From NCBI GenBank assembly GCA_963720375.1, contig CAVRFM010000008.1, forward strand, positions 62,001-126,000: 64,000 nucleotides of DNA. Reading direction: 5' to 3'. The notes below the pieces were generated by a model that was given only the letters and a program-made list of their open reading frames with translations, made no database searches and was not told the DNA's origin. Made by a program: the position numbers and the translations under genes. This document shows, piece by piece, positions 24,932 to 33,746 of this stretch (positions within the stretch are counted from its first letter, which is position 1; the number at the start of each line of letters is the position of its first letter). Source of the DNA: JAPLHP01 sp963720375 (lineage in GTDB: Bacteria > Chloroflexota > Dehalococcoidia > UBA2247 > RBG-13-53-26).

Positions 24932-26217
24932 ATCGTTCTCCTGGCCGCCATGCCGTCCCGAAGCAACTGCCAGAGAGAGACCTTCCCCTTCATCTCTTCC
25001 CGGGCCAACTGCCACACGGTCTTCTTCGGTTTCCCATCAACCATGAATATCTTCTCTGCCAGACTGCAGGCCAGGCCGGGATAGAGACTGTAGAGGCGCT
25101 GATTCTCCAGGAAGTCGGCAGACTGTTCAAATTTCTTCAAGTCCCGGAGGACAAAACTCTCCGCCAGCAGCTTTTCATACTGAGAGAGTGTCTCTTTGCT
25201 GAAATCACCTTTTGCTTTGGCCCGCTTCACCGTCTCCGCCGCGGCTATCCCTGAGGCCAGGGCAAAATTCAGCCCTTCCAACGCCCTGCCTGTCGCCAGC
25301 ACCAGAGCCGCCGCATCGCCAGTCACCAGCAGACCATCCGTATACAAACGAGGCACCATCCTCAGGCCGCCGGCAGGTACCAGATGAGCAGAATACTCCA
25401 CCGTGGTGCCACCTTTGATCAACTCCCTGACCGCCGGGTGTGTCTTGAAACCCTCCAGAAGCTCCACGCTCTTGAGATTGTTCTCAATGAGCGCCTGCAA
25501 CTGCACCACCACACCCAGAGAAAGGCTCTCCTTGTTGGTGTAGAGAAAACCACCACCATGAACACCCCTGGTGCAAAAACCCAGGAAGTGCATCGCGGCA
25601 CCATCATCGCCAGCCACATTGAATCGCTCTTCTATAACCTCCCGCCGCATCTTGATGACTTCCTTCACTCCCTGATTGACGTTCTCAGGGGAGAGCTTCA
25701 CTCCCAGGCCAGCCTTCCCGGCCATAACGGAGTTAACCCCATCAGCCGCAATGACCACCTCCGCAGGTATCCTATCCCCGCCAGCCACTATCCCCACCAC
25801 CCGCTGCCCGTCCCGGAGGAGGTCATCAACCCGAACTCCTGTAATCACCACCCCTCCCGCCTGCTCCACCTTATCGGCAAACCAGCGGTCAAATCTGGCC
25901 CGGAGCACCGTGAAACCGTCATAGAGAGGCTGGTCAAGCCCTGCCGAGTTGAAGTCAATGGATACGGATGTCTTCTCAGAGAGGAAGGTAATTACATGGC
26001 GGCTGACATGCCGCTCAACCGGCGCTTCCTTCCAGAATTCGGGGATCAAATCATGGAGAACCGGCCCATAGAGCACACCGCCGGTCATATTCTTCACCCC
26101 GGCGAATCTGCCCCTTTCCACCAGAAGAACCGCCAAACCTCCCTTTGCCAGGGTATAGGCAGCAGCACAGCCGGCCGGGCCGCCTCCCACTACGATGGCG
26201 TCAAATCTCTCCTTCAT
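24928..26217 (-). CDS. fixC: FixC-like FAD-dependent oxidoreductase
   Basis: This is a 429-residue flavoprotein of the ETF:quinone oxidoreductase/geranylgeranyl reductase superfamily. The dinucleotide-binding start FDAIVVGGGPAGCAAAYTLAKGG is intact, as are VVIAADGVNSVMA and LLVTGDAAALVLATGRALEGLNFALASG. It is co-translated with fixX. The promoter at 26227-26255 would begin the transcript only about three bases before the ATG, so the mRNA may be leaderless. The physiological electron partner is unknown because fixAB are absent nearby. Confidence 0.92.
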   Translation of the reverse strand: MKERFDAIVVGGGPAGCAAAYTLAKGGLAVLLVERGRFAGVKNMTGGVLYGPVLHDLIPEFWKEAPVERHVSRHVITFLSEKTSVSIDFNSAGLDQPLYDGFTVLRARFDRWFADKVEQAGGVVITGVRVDDLLRDGQRVVGIVAGGDRIPAEVVIAADGVNSVMAGKAGLGVKLSPENVNQGVKEVIKMRREVIEERFNVAGDDGAAMHFLGFCTRGVHGGGFLYTNKESLSLGVVVQLQALIENNLKSVELLEGFKTHPAVRELIKGGTTVEYSAHLVPAGGLRMVPRLYTDGLLVTGDAAALVLATGRALEGLNFALASGIAAAETVKRAKAKGDFSKETLSQYEKLLAESFVLRDLKKFEQSADFLENQRLYSLYPGLACSLAEKIFMVDGKPKKTVWQLAREEMKGKVSLWQLLRDGMAARRTI

Positions 26218-26226
26218 GGCTGATTA

Positions 26227-26255
26227 AGTATAATAACCGAGTATGCCCGCTGCAA
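26227..26255 (-). promoter_or_regulatory. promoter of fixC-fixX, probably leaderless
   Basis: TTGCAG (26255-26250), 17 bases and TATACT (26232-26227) on the minus strand give a good sigma-A promoter. The predicted start site is about 26220, and the fixC ATG begins at 26217. No ribosome site fits between them. Confidence 0.6.
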
Positions 26256-26293
26256 GCCAGTGAGGCAGTTCAGGAAGCGCCAATAAACTCTGG

Positions 26294-26351
26294 ATTCCCG
26301 CTTTCGCGGGAATAACAACGGGCTTTGCAGGGGCACGGCATGCCGTGCCCC
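26294..26351. repeat. paired palindromic repeats
   Basis: Two hairpins lie side by side in the gap between fixC and pyrD. One is ATTCCCGCTTTCGCGGGAAT (26294-26313). The other is a 22-base palindrome with the core GCACGGCATGCCGTGC (26330-26351), the core also present at 7046-7069. The second ends in CCCCTAC, like the palindrome at 42199-42218. They look like dispersed REP-like elements. Confidence 0.65.
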
Positions 26352-26422
26352 TACTTGCAGCCAGTAAGACAAAGCCCTTACAATTACCACACCATGATCG
26401 GGATGGTAAGAGAGGTTCACTG

Positions 26423-27346
26423 ATGAATCTGGCTGTCCAGCTGGCTCCGGCCCACCCTAGAGGACTCCTCCTGCAAAACCCCGTGATGACGGCCTCCGGC
26501 ACCTTCGGCTATGGCACAGAGTACGCCAGTTTCGTTGACACCCGGAGATTGGGGGCTATCGTCTGCAAGGGAACTACCCTCAAGCCGCGTGAGGGAAACC
26601 CCCAGCCGCGCATGAAGGAGACCCCGGCCGGCCTGCTCAATGCAATAGGGCTGCAAAACATCGGTGTAGCGGCTTTAATCAAGGAGAAGGCCCCACTCTG
26701 GGCCTCGTGGCAGGTGCCTGTCATTGTCAATATTGCCGGTGAATCCGCGGATGATTATGCCAAACTGGCCTCCAGATTAGATGGCGTAGCCGGAGTCAGC
26801 GGTCTCGAGGTGAATATCGGCTGCCCCAACGTGAAAGCAGGGGGCATGGAATTCGGCAAAGACCCGAAAGCGGCTGCCGCCGTGACCAGGGCAGTGAAAG
26901 CAGCCACCTCTCTGCCCGTTATAGTGAAGCTGACCCCCAACGTGACGGATATCGTCGAGATTGCCCTGGCGGTGAGCGAGGCCGGTGCCGATGCTGTCTG
27001 CCTGATCAACACGTTAAGGGGAATGGCCATCGATACTGACACCCGGAAACCGTCCCTGGGCAATATCTGCGGCGGACTATCCGGGCCAGCTATAAAACCC
27101 ATCGCCCTGTATATGGTCTATGAGGTCGCCGGACAGGTGAAGATACCGATTGTGGGCTGCGGGGGCATCAGCTCCGCTGAAGATGCTCTGGAGTTCATCA
27201 TGGCCGGCGCCAGCGCTGTTGAGGTGGGCACCGCCCAGTTCGTTAACCCTCGTGCTCTGCTCGACGTCCTTGAAGGCATAGAGCGATTCATGCAGAAAGA
27301 AGGGGTAAACGAACTCTCCGAGATTATTGGCGCGGCCCGGCACTAG
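26423..27346 (+). CDS. pyrD: dihydroorotate dehydrogenase B, catalytic subunit
   Basis: From the ATG at 26423 (GAGGT upstream) this is a 307-residue FMN enzyme of pyrimidine synthesis. LQNPVMTASGTFGYGTEY, VNIAGES, VNIGCPNVKAGGMEFG, VIVKLTPNVTDI, LINTLRGMAIDTDTRKP with GLSGPAIKPIAL, and IPIVGCGGISSAEDALEFIMAGAS are all family motifs. The class 1B enzyme normally works with the Fe-S/FAD subunit PyrK, which is not seen in this window. Confidence 0.95.
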   Translation: MNLAVQLAPAHPRGLLLQNPVMTASGTFGYGTEYASFVDTRRLGAIVCKGTTLKPREGNPQPRMKETPAGLLNAIGLQNIGVAALIKEKAPLWASWQVPVIVNIAGESADDYAKLASRLDGVAGVSGLEVNIGCPNVKAGGMEFGKDPKAAAAVTRAVKAATSLPVIVKLTPNVTDIVEIALAVSEAGADAVCLINTLRGMAIDTDTRKPSLGNICGGLSGPAIKPIALYMVYEVAGQVKIPIVGCGGISSAEDALEFIMAGASAVEVGTAQFVNPRALLDVLEGIERFMQKEGVNELSEIIGAARH

Positions 27347-27403
27347 CCCCCGCCTGCTCTGGGTATGACAAGAGCAAATTGCTATAATTGGATATGGTGA
27401 ACT

Positions 27404-28473
27404 ATGGATAACGTAGTCAGCCAAACTGGAGAGTATAGAGAAGCGCTATGAGGAGCTGAACCAGCTCATGGCCTCCGGCACCGGGCAATGGCAGAGCAAC
27501 CTGGCTCAGGAGCAGGCTGGCATCGGGCCTGTGGTCTCCAAATTCAGGCACTACAAGAAGACCCTGAAGCAACTGGAGGACACGGAACAGCTTCTCCGGG
27601 ACAGCCAGGACGCTGAGATGCTGGCCATGGTGAAGCAGGAGTTGGAAGAACTGAAAAAGCGCCGCGACGATCTGATGCAGGATCTCAAGGTATTGCTCCT
27701 GCCCCGGGACCACAGCAGTGAGAAGAGCGCCATTGTGGAGATCCGCGCCGGCACTGGCGGTGAGGAGGCAGCCCTGTTTGCCGCAGATCTGTACCGGATG
27801 TACTCACGCTACGCCCAGGCAAAGGGCTGGAAGACAGAGATTATTGACACCAGCCACGCCGACCGGGGAGGGTTTAAGGAGATCATCTTCGAAATCTCCG
27901 GGAAGAACGTCTTTGGTAGATTGAAGCATGAACGAGGGGTACACCGGGTGCAGCGGGTGCCTGCTACCGAAGCCGGAGGACGGATTCACACCTCTACGGC
28001 CACCGTTGCTGTTCTGCCCGAAGTGGAGGAGGTAGAGGTCAATATCAAACCGGACGACCTGAAAACGGAATTCTTCGCACAGCGGTGGCCCCGGCGGACA
28101 AAATGTCAACAAGGTGGCTACCGCCGTGAGAATCATCCACATCCCCACCGGGACAATGGTGGTCTGCAAGGAGGAGAGGTCTCAGCTTCAAAACCGCACG
28201 AAGGCCATGGCGTTGCTCCGCTCCCGCCTGTTCGACGAAGAGCAGCGCAAGCAGCAAGATGAAATCACCAAGGAGCGCCACGCCCAGGTCGGCACTGCCG
28301 AGAGATCAGAGAAGATCCGGACCTACAATTTCCCCCAGAACAGGATTACTGACCACCGTATTGGCCTGACCCTCCATAGTCTGCCGGCCATCCTTGAAGG
28401 GGACCTGGATGAGTTGATCGATGCCCTGGCCGCCGATGAGAAGGCAAAGCAGCTCGAGGAAGCTTTTGCGTGA
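27404..28473 (+). CDS. prfA: peptide chain release factor 1, frame-disrupted at two places
   Basis: The factor ends translation at UAA and UAG. It has the coiled N-domain (YEELNQLMASG...), the GTGGEEAALFAADLYRMY segment, and, in a different frame, SGGPGGQNVNKVATAVRI with the GGQ loop methylated by PrmC. The first break is at about 27419-27423: the ATG frame at 27404 (MDNVVS) continues as KLESIEKRYEEL only if one base is removed. The second is at about 28075-28082, again one extra base. Correcting both gives 355 residues, the normal length. RF1 is essential, so sequence error is more likely than loss. TATAAT lies at 27383-27388. Confidence 0.88.
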
Positions 28474-29324
28474 CCCTCAGAGAAGCACTGCAGCAAGCCG
28501 AAGCCGCTATCGCCTCCCACGGTATTCCTGACGCCCGTATCGAAGCCGAGCTGCTCCTGATGCATGCCCTGGGCATCGGGAAGGCCGAATTATACACCAG
28601 GCTGGAGGAGCCACTGCCTCCTTCAAAGGCCGAGATGTTCCGGGGTCTGGTAGAGCAGCGCCTCCGGCATGAGCCTGCGGCTTATATCCTGAAGCAATGC
28701 CAGTTCTACGGGATCGATCTGTACATCGATCCCCGCGCCCTCATCCCCAGGCCCGAGACCGAGCTGCTGGTGGAGACTGCGCTGGACTTCATCAACCAGC
28801 GATTTTCAAAGGAAGAGGCTTGCACTGCGGCTGACGTAGGAACAGGGAGCGGCGCTATAGCCATCGCCCTTGCCTTGCATCTGCCCCGGGCCAGGGTCTA
28901 TGCCACAGACATCTCGCCGGATGCCCTGGAGGTGGCCCGCATCAACTGCCGCCAGCATGGAGTGGGAAAACAGGTACAGCTCCTGGTCGGGGATATGCTT
29001 CAGCCTCTCCCCGAACCGGTGGACGTCATCGTGGCCAATCTGCCTTATGTCAAGGATTCGGATTTGCCCCGGTTGATGCCCGAGATCAGGGATTTTGAGC
29101 CAATCGCTGCTCTGGCCGGCGGCGCCGACGGATTAGACCAGATACGCCGGTTACTCTCCCAGGCCGGGCAGAAGCTCCTTCCCCGGGGGGCCATTATGCT
29201 GGAGATAGGGCTGGGACAGGGGCCGGCAGCCCTGGCCCTGGCCAGGAAACACTTCCCCGATAGCAGGATAGACCTGATCCCTGACCTTGCGGGTATTGAC
29301 CGGGTCTTAAAGGTACTGACTTAG
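28470..29324 (+). CDS. prmC: release factor glutamine N5-methyltransferase
   Basis: This 284-residue SAM-dependent enzyme methylates the Gln of the GGQ loop in RF1 and RF2. The helical N-domain (residues 1-80) is followed by the SAM motif ADVGTGSGAIAIALAL, VYATDISPDALEVA and the catalytic motif VANLPYVKDSD. NLPY replaces the usual NPPY. The GTG start overlaps the prfA stop (GTGA), so translation is coupled with its substrate's gene. Confidence 0.95.
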   Translation: MTLREALQQAEAAIASHGIPDARIEAELLLMHALGIGKAELYTRLEEPLPPSKAEMFRGLVEQRLRHEPAAYILKQCQFYGIDLYIDPRALIPRPETELLVETALDFINQRFSKEEACTAADVGTGSGAIAIALALHLPRARVYATDISPDALEVARINCRQHGVGKQVQLLVGDMLQPLPEPVDVIVANLPYVKDSDLPRLMPEIRDFEPIAALAGGADGLDQIRRLLSQAGQKLLPRGAIMLEIGLGQGPAALALARKHFPDSRIDLIPDLAGIDRVLKVLT

Positions 29325-29393
29325 ATACCGGATGATGTATTGCACCTTTCCCAGGATACTGATCCTCACATAACGCTGAACATCTCTACCGGA

Positions 29394-30401
29394 TCAGCCA
29401 TAGAATCTTTGCAGCACTCTTAGAGCATTCAAGGTGATCCACTTGCTGGGTTTGCCTTTTTCCTCGATATCTACCTGGAATCGCAAATTGAAGGTATTCT
29501 CCAGTTTCCATCTGCCTTGAGCATCCTGCTTCGAAATCACCACGTCGATGGCTTCCTGCATCCTGTCGTCCCTGAAACCAAGCCTTGTCAGTATCTCCAG
29601 TATCTCCAGGATATCCGTCTGGTACATCAGCGGAAAACCGAACCGCAGCCAACCAGGCTTCGATACGCGGCTCAGGTTATGGCTCCGCTTGTGAATGTGG
29701 TGTTTAAGCAAGTATTCGACTCCTTGCTCGATTGTATTCTTGACGTCCTTGGATCTCCCGGCAGGGGGAATCTCTGCCAGAGCCTTCAGAGCTTTGACGG
29801 CACCCATATGGCAGGTGTGTTTCCCCCAGCACATCTCAAATCTATCATAGGGCCAACCTTGCGGCGCTTCTTCAATTACATCATCGAACCTCTGATAGTC
29901 TGTAATCCATTTAATTGCATGTCTCACCGGAGGGTCTTTGAGATACCCGAATCGTGTCAGGCTCCAGACCATGTTGCCCGTCAGGCACGGTATCACCTCG
30001 CTGTGTCTGCCTCCTCCAAGCCGGCCACTGACATGCATGGAGAAACCACCACTTTCACGATCTTGAGAGTTCTCCAGTATGAACTCACAGGCTTTCCTGA
30101 TGCGTTCATCATTCCCATCCGCTCCCAGCTCCGCAAGAATCATAACCTGCCAGACCGTGCCTTTATATTTGGCAGTATAGAAACTGCCAGGTTTTTCCCA
30201 GTAGCCACCCTTTTCCTGTTTCGCCAGGATCTGCGGCACTATTCCCTTCACCATAATGTCTTGTTTCGCTTTGGCTGTTTCCGGGTCATTACCGGGCCTT
30301 TTCAGTATGTCCGTCAGGGTGAAGTATCGTACTGACGGATTGTCCTCCTGCAACAGCCAATCTATCGGGTCCGATTTCAATACTGACTTCCAATCACTCA
30401 T
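29394..30401 (-). CDS. terpenoid-cyclase-like alpha/alpha-toroid protein
   Basis: This is a 335-residue, mostly helical protein with repeats like those of prenyltransferases and squalene cyclases. Examples are 'QILAKQEKGGYWEK', 'FILENSQDRESGGFSMH', 'AIDVVISKQDAQGRWKLENTF' and 'ITLNALRVLQRFYG'. Each has the Q-x-x-G-x-W type turn. No DxDD or DxD catalytic motif typical of a cyclase is seen, and no signal peptide. The function is unknown; it may bind a lipid or a peptide. The MBL gene next to it (12 bases) probably shares its transcript. Confidence 0.75.
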   Translation of the reverse strand: MSDWKSVLKSDPIDWLLQEDNPSVRYFTLTDILKRPGNDPETAKAKQDIMVKGIVPQILAKQEKGGYWEKPGSFYTAKYKGTVWQVMILAELGADGNDERIRKACEFILENSQDRESGGFSMHVSGRLGGGRHSEVIPCLTGNMVWSLTRFGYLKDPPVRHAIKWITDYQRFDDVIEEAPQGWPYDRFEMCWGKHTCHMGAVKALKALAEIPPAGRSKDVKNTIEQGVEYLLKHHIHKRSHNLSRVSKPGWLRFGFPLMYQTDILEILEILTRLGFRDDRMQEAIDVVISKQDAQGRWKLENTFNLRFQVDIEEKGKPSKWITLNALRVLQRFYG

Positions 30402-30413
30402 GCTCCTTCACCT

Positions 30414-31187
30414 CTATCCCAATTCCGCCAGATCAAACCTCATGCCGTCTCTGGCAGCAATCACGCGGACGCCGGTCTCCTCAGAGAGCCGCTGGGCCAC
30501 TTCCCAGGTCTTGGCCCGCCACATGGTCATTCCAAAATGATTCAGGATGGCCACTTTTGGCTTGAGGTTCTTAATGATCTCGCGGGCATCCGGGACTGAC
30601 AGGTGGTCAAAGGGACCGCCGGGCTCCAGCCTGACCACATTGAGGATAAGAAGGTCAGCCTTGTAATGCTGGCAGAGTTCATCGAAGTAGCGCGTATCCA
30701 CAAGGCAGGAGATGGTGTGATTGCCGGCATTGAATACTATGCCGTAGGTCTCCACCGGGTGGCGGTGTCTCAACGGGGTGCGGAAAGAGACACCATCGAT
30801 GCTGTAGCTTCCCCCCTCCTGGAGTATCTCGATGCGCTCCAGGAAGGGCCGCACATACTGCAGGACCACCGGGTCGTTGTCGAGGGCATCCCTGGGGGCA
30901 AAGAGCACTCCTCCCCGCCGAAAGCCGCCTTCGGTCATGGCTTCGATCATAACGTTGACATCGCCTGAATGGTCCAGATGCTTGTGAGAGAGGATGATGG
31001 CTTTCAGCTTCGTAGCCTTGAGCTTGCGCCTGGCTGTTTGAACAATGGTTCCGGGGCCGGGGTCGAGCAATATCTCCGTACCGCCGAAATCAAACCAGAG
31101 TCCCCCTGAAGCCAGGATCTGGCTGGCCACCATTATCCTGGCACCGGCCGTGCCCAGGAAGGTAATCCCATAGTCAGACTGCTGCAA
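30414..31187 (-). CDS. metallo-beta-lactamase-fold hydrolase, RNase Z-like branch
   Basis: This is a 257-residue MBL-fold protein: ILLDPGPGTIVQTARRK, then SHKHLDHSGDVNVMIEAM (HxHxDH), HRHPVETYGIVFNAG, and a late metal-ligand Asp/His in NHFGMTMWRA. The start YGITFLGTAGARIMVASQILASGG resembles RNase Z/PhnP/UlaG-like phosphoesterases. The substrate is uncertain. It lies upstream of the toroid gene and is divergent from rtcA. Confidence 0.85.
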   Translation of the reverse strand: MQQSDYGITFLGTAGARIMVASQILASGGLWFDFGGTEILLDPGPGTIVQTARRKLKATKLKAIILSHKHLDHSGDVNVMIEAMTEGGFRRGGVLFAPRDALDNDPVVLQYVRPFLERIEILQEGGSYSIDGVSFRTPLRHRHPVETYGIVFNAGNHTISCLVDTRYFDELCQHYKADLLILNVVRLEPGGPFDHLSVPDAREIIKNLKPKVAILNHFGMTMWRAKTWEVAQRLSEETGVRVIAARDGMRFDLAELG

Positions 31188-31244
31188 CGTTTATCCTCCT
31201 CTTCTGTTATCATTCAGTATATAACAGGGCAGATCGGCAATACC

Positions 31245-32294
31245 ATGATCCGGATAGACGGCTCAGAGAAATCAGGCTCCGGCACCATTGTGCGGCTGGC
31301 GGCAGCCCTGTGTACCATCCTCGGCCAGGAATTGCACCTGTGGAATATCCGGGCCAAGAGGGACAAGCCGGGACTAAGGCCACAGCATCTCCAGGTGGTT
31401 CTGGCCTGCGCCCAGATGTGCCACGGCAAAGTGGAAAAGGCAGAGGTAGGGTCACACGAGATAATCTACAGGCCGGGCAAACGGATAAAAGGCGGCGTCT
31501 ATGAGTGGGATATCGGCACTGCCGGCTCTACCACCATGCTGGCCATGAGCCTGGTGCTGGTGGGGTGCTTCGCCGACAAACCCTCTACCTTCAGGATCTC
31601 CGGCGGCCTCTTTCAGGATTTTGCTCCCTCGGCTTACCACATGCAGCAGGTGCTGTTTCCGCTTTTGCGGAGGATGGGAGCCGGTGCCGAACTTGAGGTG
31701 AAGAAGCCCGGCTATGTGCCCGAGGGCAAAGGCGTTATTGAGGTGAAGGTCAAGCCGGCGGAAGGCAGGCTCAGACCGTTGGTCCTGCCTCAGCAGGGGA
31801 AGATAACAGGCATTAAAGGCATTGCCCTTTCCTCGCACCTGGCGGAGCAGAGGGTCAGCCAGAGAATGGCCGAGGAGTGCCGCAACAGGCTCAGGGAGGA
31901 TGGCTACCACGCCGACATAGAATCGAGACACGACACCCAGGCCGATCAGAAAGGGGCCGTCCTCAGCGTCTGGGCTGAAACCGACAGCGGCTGCCTCATC
32001 GGCTCCGACAGAGCGGGCAGGAGGGGAAGGAGTTCGGAGGAGATCGGCCGCTATGTGGCCGGAAACCTGCTCCAGGATTTGAAGACAGGGGCCACCGTGG
32101 ATCGGTATGCGGCAGACCAGTTGATCCCTTATTGTGCTGTCGCCGACGGCCCCAGCGAATACGTTATCCCTGCGGTCACAGAGCACGTGGAGACAAACCT
32201 CTGGCTGGTGCACCGGATTCTGGGTTCCACTACCAGCCTGGAGAACAATCGTGTCAGGATACAGGGGGCAGGTCACCAACAATCACTTCGATAA
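31245..32294 (+). CDS. rtcA: RNA 3'-terminal phosphate cyclase
   Basis: This 349-residue enzyme converts an RNA 3'-phosphate to a 2',3'-cyclic phosphate through an adenylated histidine. IDGSEKSGSGTIVRLAAALC, the paired conserved motif LRPQHLQVVLACAQM, IGTAGSTTMLAMSLVL, ISGGLFQDFAPSAYHMQQVLFPLLRRMG and GYVPEGKGVIEVKV fit RtcA. The catalytic His lies in TEHVETNLWLVHR (about residue 314). The final about 20 residues are atypical. RtcB and archease are encoded at 47-49 kb rather than next to it. Confidence 0.92.
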   Translation: MIRIDGSEKSGSGTIVRLAAALCTILGQELHLWNIRAKRDKPGLRPQHLQVVLACAQMCHGKVEKAEVGSHEIIYRPGKRIKGGVYEWDIGTAGSTTMLAMSLVLVGCFADKPSTFRISGGLFQDFAPSAYHMQQVLFPLLRRMGAGAELEVKKPGYVPEGKGVIEVKVKPAEGRLRPLVLPQQGKITGIKGIALSSHLAEQRVSQRMAEECRNRLREDGYHADIESRHDTQADQKGAVLSVWAETDSGCLIGSDRAGRRGRSSEEIGRYVAGNLLQDLKTGATVDRYAADQLIPYCAVADGPSEYVIPAVTEHVETNLWLVHRILGSTTSLENNRVRIQGAGHQQSLR

Positions 32295-32741
32295 CATTGG
32301 CAACCTGCAATGCTTCCTCACCGGACTGAGATCGCACAGGCGGGACAGAAATCCACGCACCCGGTGCATGGCATAGTCCAGTCAATAAAGAAGGCCCCGA
32401 CAGTTGTCGACAATCGGGGCCACGACCCGGGCGAGGTAGCGCCCAAGTACAGGCTATACTGTAGCACACCAGACTGCCTGGATGCAAGGAACCTTCATTG
32501 TGCGATAATAGAGGCAGATGTAGAATGACCCATGCCAGAAGGACTTGCATAAGGCTAACGCAGTGCTGTAGTTATCTCTATGCAACATAATAGTCGGATT
32601 CTGATCCTATTACCGCATCCTGTCCGTCCTTGTCGGCAAGATGATGGTTCGCAGACTTGACATCCTCCACGACTGCTCGATAGGATTCATGCAACCATTG
32701 CAGCAAGATAAAAGGGAATGTTAGGCGCACGAGGAATTGAT
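32295..32741. other. 447-base gene-free stretch after rtcA
   Basis: No convincing coding frame is seen. It holds one strong hairpin at 32393-32421 and otherwise no structure I can name. It marks the left edge of the accessory-looking region. Confidence 0.45.
32393..32421 (+). terminator. hairpin downstream of rtcA
   Basis: GGCCCCGA and TCGGGGCC form an eight-pair stem with a 13-base loop, 99 bases after the rtcA stop. There is no T-tract, so terminator function is tentative. Confidence 0.45.
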
Positions 32742-33107
32742 ATGGACATACGGGTGGTCAATCTTGAAGAGAAGGCTCGATTGATAAATGAGTTGCACAA
32801 GTACAAACTTGTTGCGGAACTCAATGACTATCAGTTTAAAATGGTAAAGGCCAAACGTGAGTTTGTCTGGCACAGCCACGCAGAAACAGATGAGGTGTTT
32901 TTCGTCGTTGAAGGCAAGATGCAACTGGCTTTCCGTGACAAAATATTTGATTTAAGAAAAGGTGAGCTAATTGTCGTTCCAAAAGGCATCGAGCACAAAT
33001 CGATCTGTGAAACTGAGTGCACAGTGATGTTAATAGAGCCAAAGGGAACTGTGAATACGGGCAATGCGGGCGGACCTTTAACCGATACTGGACTCGAATG
33101 GATATAG
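32742..33107 (+). CDS. small cupin-domain protein
   Basis: From the ATG at 32742 (GAGGA upstream) the protein has 121 residues and a single cupin barrel. The two cupin motifs are HSHAETDEVFFVVEGKMQL, with two His and a Glu for metal, and ELIVVPKGIEHKSIC with the last His. It resembles mannose-6-phosphate-isomerase-like cupins often transferred between genomes. The function is unknown. Confidence 0.85.
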   Translation: MDIRVVNLEEKARLINELHKYKLVAELNDYQFKMVKAKREFVWHSHAETDEVFFVVEGKMQLAFRDKIFDLRKGELIVVPKGIEHKSICETECTVMLIEPKGTVNTGNAGGPLTDTGLEWI

Positions 33108-33419
33108 AGGAGTAGGGTGGTCTGCGCCCACCAATAGCCAACTCCTACTCCTGGCCGATATCGTCAGGTAACTCCACACTACCATCGCCTCCCCAACTCT
33201 CCCTATGGCTGGGAATCCTATCAATGGCATACGTTGTATTACATACTCCAAGGCGATTTCGTTCAATTTTGCAAGTGCTATGTGGAATCCTCTTCCGTGC
33301 CTCGCGTCCATCTTCTCACCTCTCGAAAACTTACTGATATAAGTATATCTTACATAAGAACACTCGTCAACCCCTATAAGGTATGGTATTATAGGAATAG
33401 CTTATGGGAGATGATGTTA
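33108..33419. other. gene-free stretch before the mini zinc ribbon
   Basis: Most of these 312 bases are not convincingly coding. The last 80 are AT-rich with several TATA-like boxes (for example TATTATAGG near 33388), and should hold the promoter of the small zinc-ribbon gene and possibly of the cassette behind it. Confidence 0.4.
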
Positions 33420-33584
33420 ATGGCGAAGTTGGAACCTATTAAGGTAATGGGGTTCAAGTGCCAACGATGTGGTCATAAGTGGATTCCACACGACCCCGAC
33501 AAACCCCCGCGTACCTGCCCAAAGTGTAAGAGTCCGTTTTGGGATAGGAAACGCCGGAATAAAGTAAGAGCGGCTAACAAATGA
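33420..33584 (+). CDS. 54-residue zinc-ribbon miniprotein
   Basis: The ATG at 33420 has GGGAG nine bases before it. The peptide holds one zinc ribbon (FKCQRCGHKWIP...RTCPKCKSPFWDR; Cys 14, 17, 33 and 36) and a very basic tail (KRRNKVRAANK). Similar small ribbons occur widely in archaea and bacteria as possible nucleic-acid-binding regulators. It lies 162 bases before the cyclase-like gene and could belong to that cassette; this is inference. Confidence 0.75.
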   Translation: MAKLEPIKVMGFKCQRCGHKWIPHDPDKPPRTCPKCKSPFWDRKRRNKVRAANK

Positions 33585-33746
33585 CATTTAAGGACAACCG
33601 TTTAGCCCTTGAAGTCCCACCTTGTTACGCAAAAGATTCGAAGGATATAGAATAATTACGCAAAGCGGCATGAATACGAATGGCTTACAGGGCGCAATGG
33701 AGACCGAAAGCAAAAACTCGCCCGTATTGAGTGACTGGGGTTGAAA

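Noticed and set aside
28066..28090. The prfA break considered as programmed frameshifting, as in prfB
   Set aside because: There is no in-frame TGA, no Shine-Dalgarno-like stimulator and no slippery run. A second break in the same gene also favours sequence error.
32310..32528. A 72-codon rightward frame after rtcA
   Set aside because: It lacks a ribosome site and spans the hairpin at 32393; it is probably chance.
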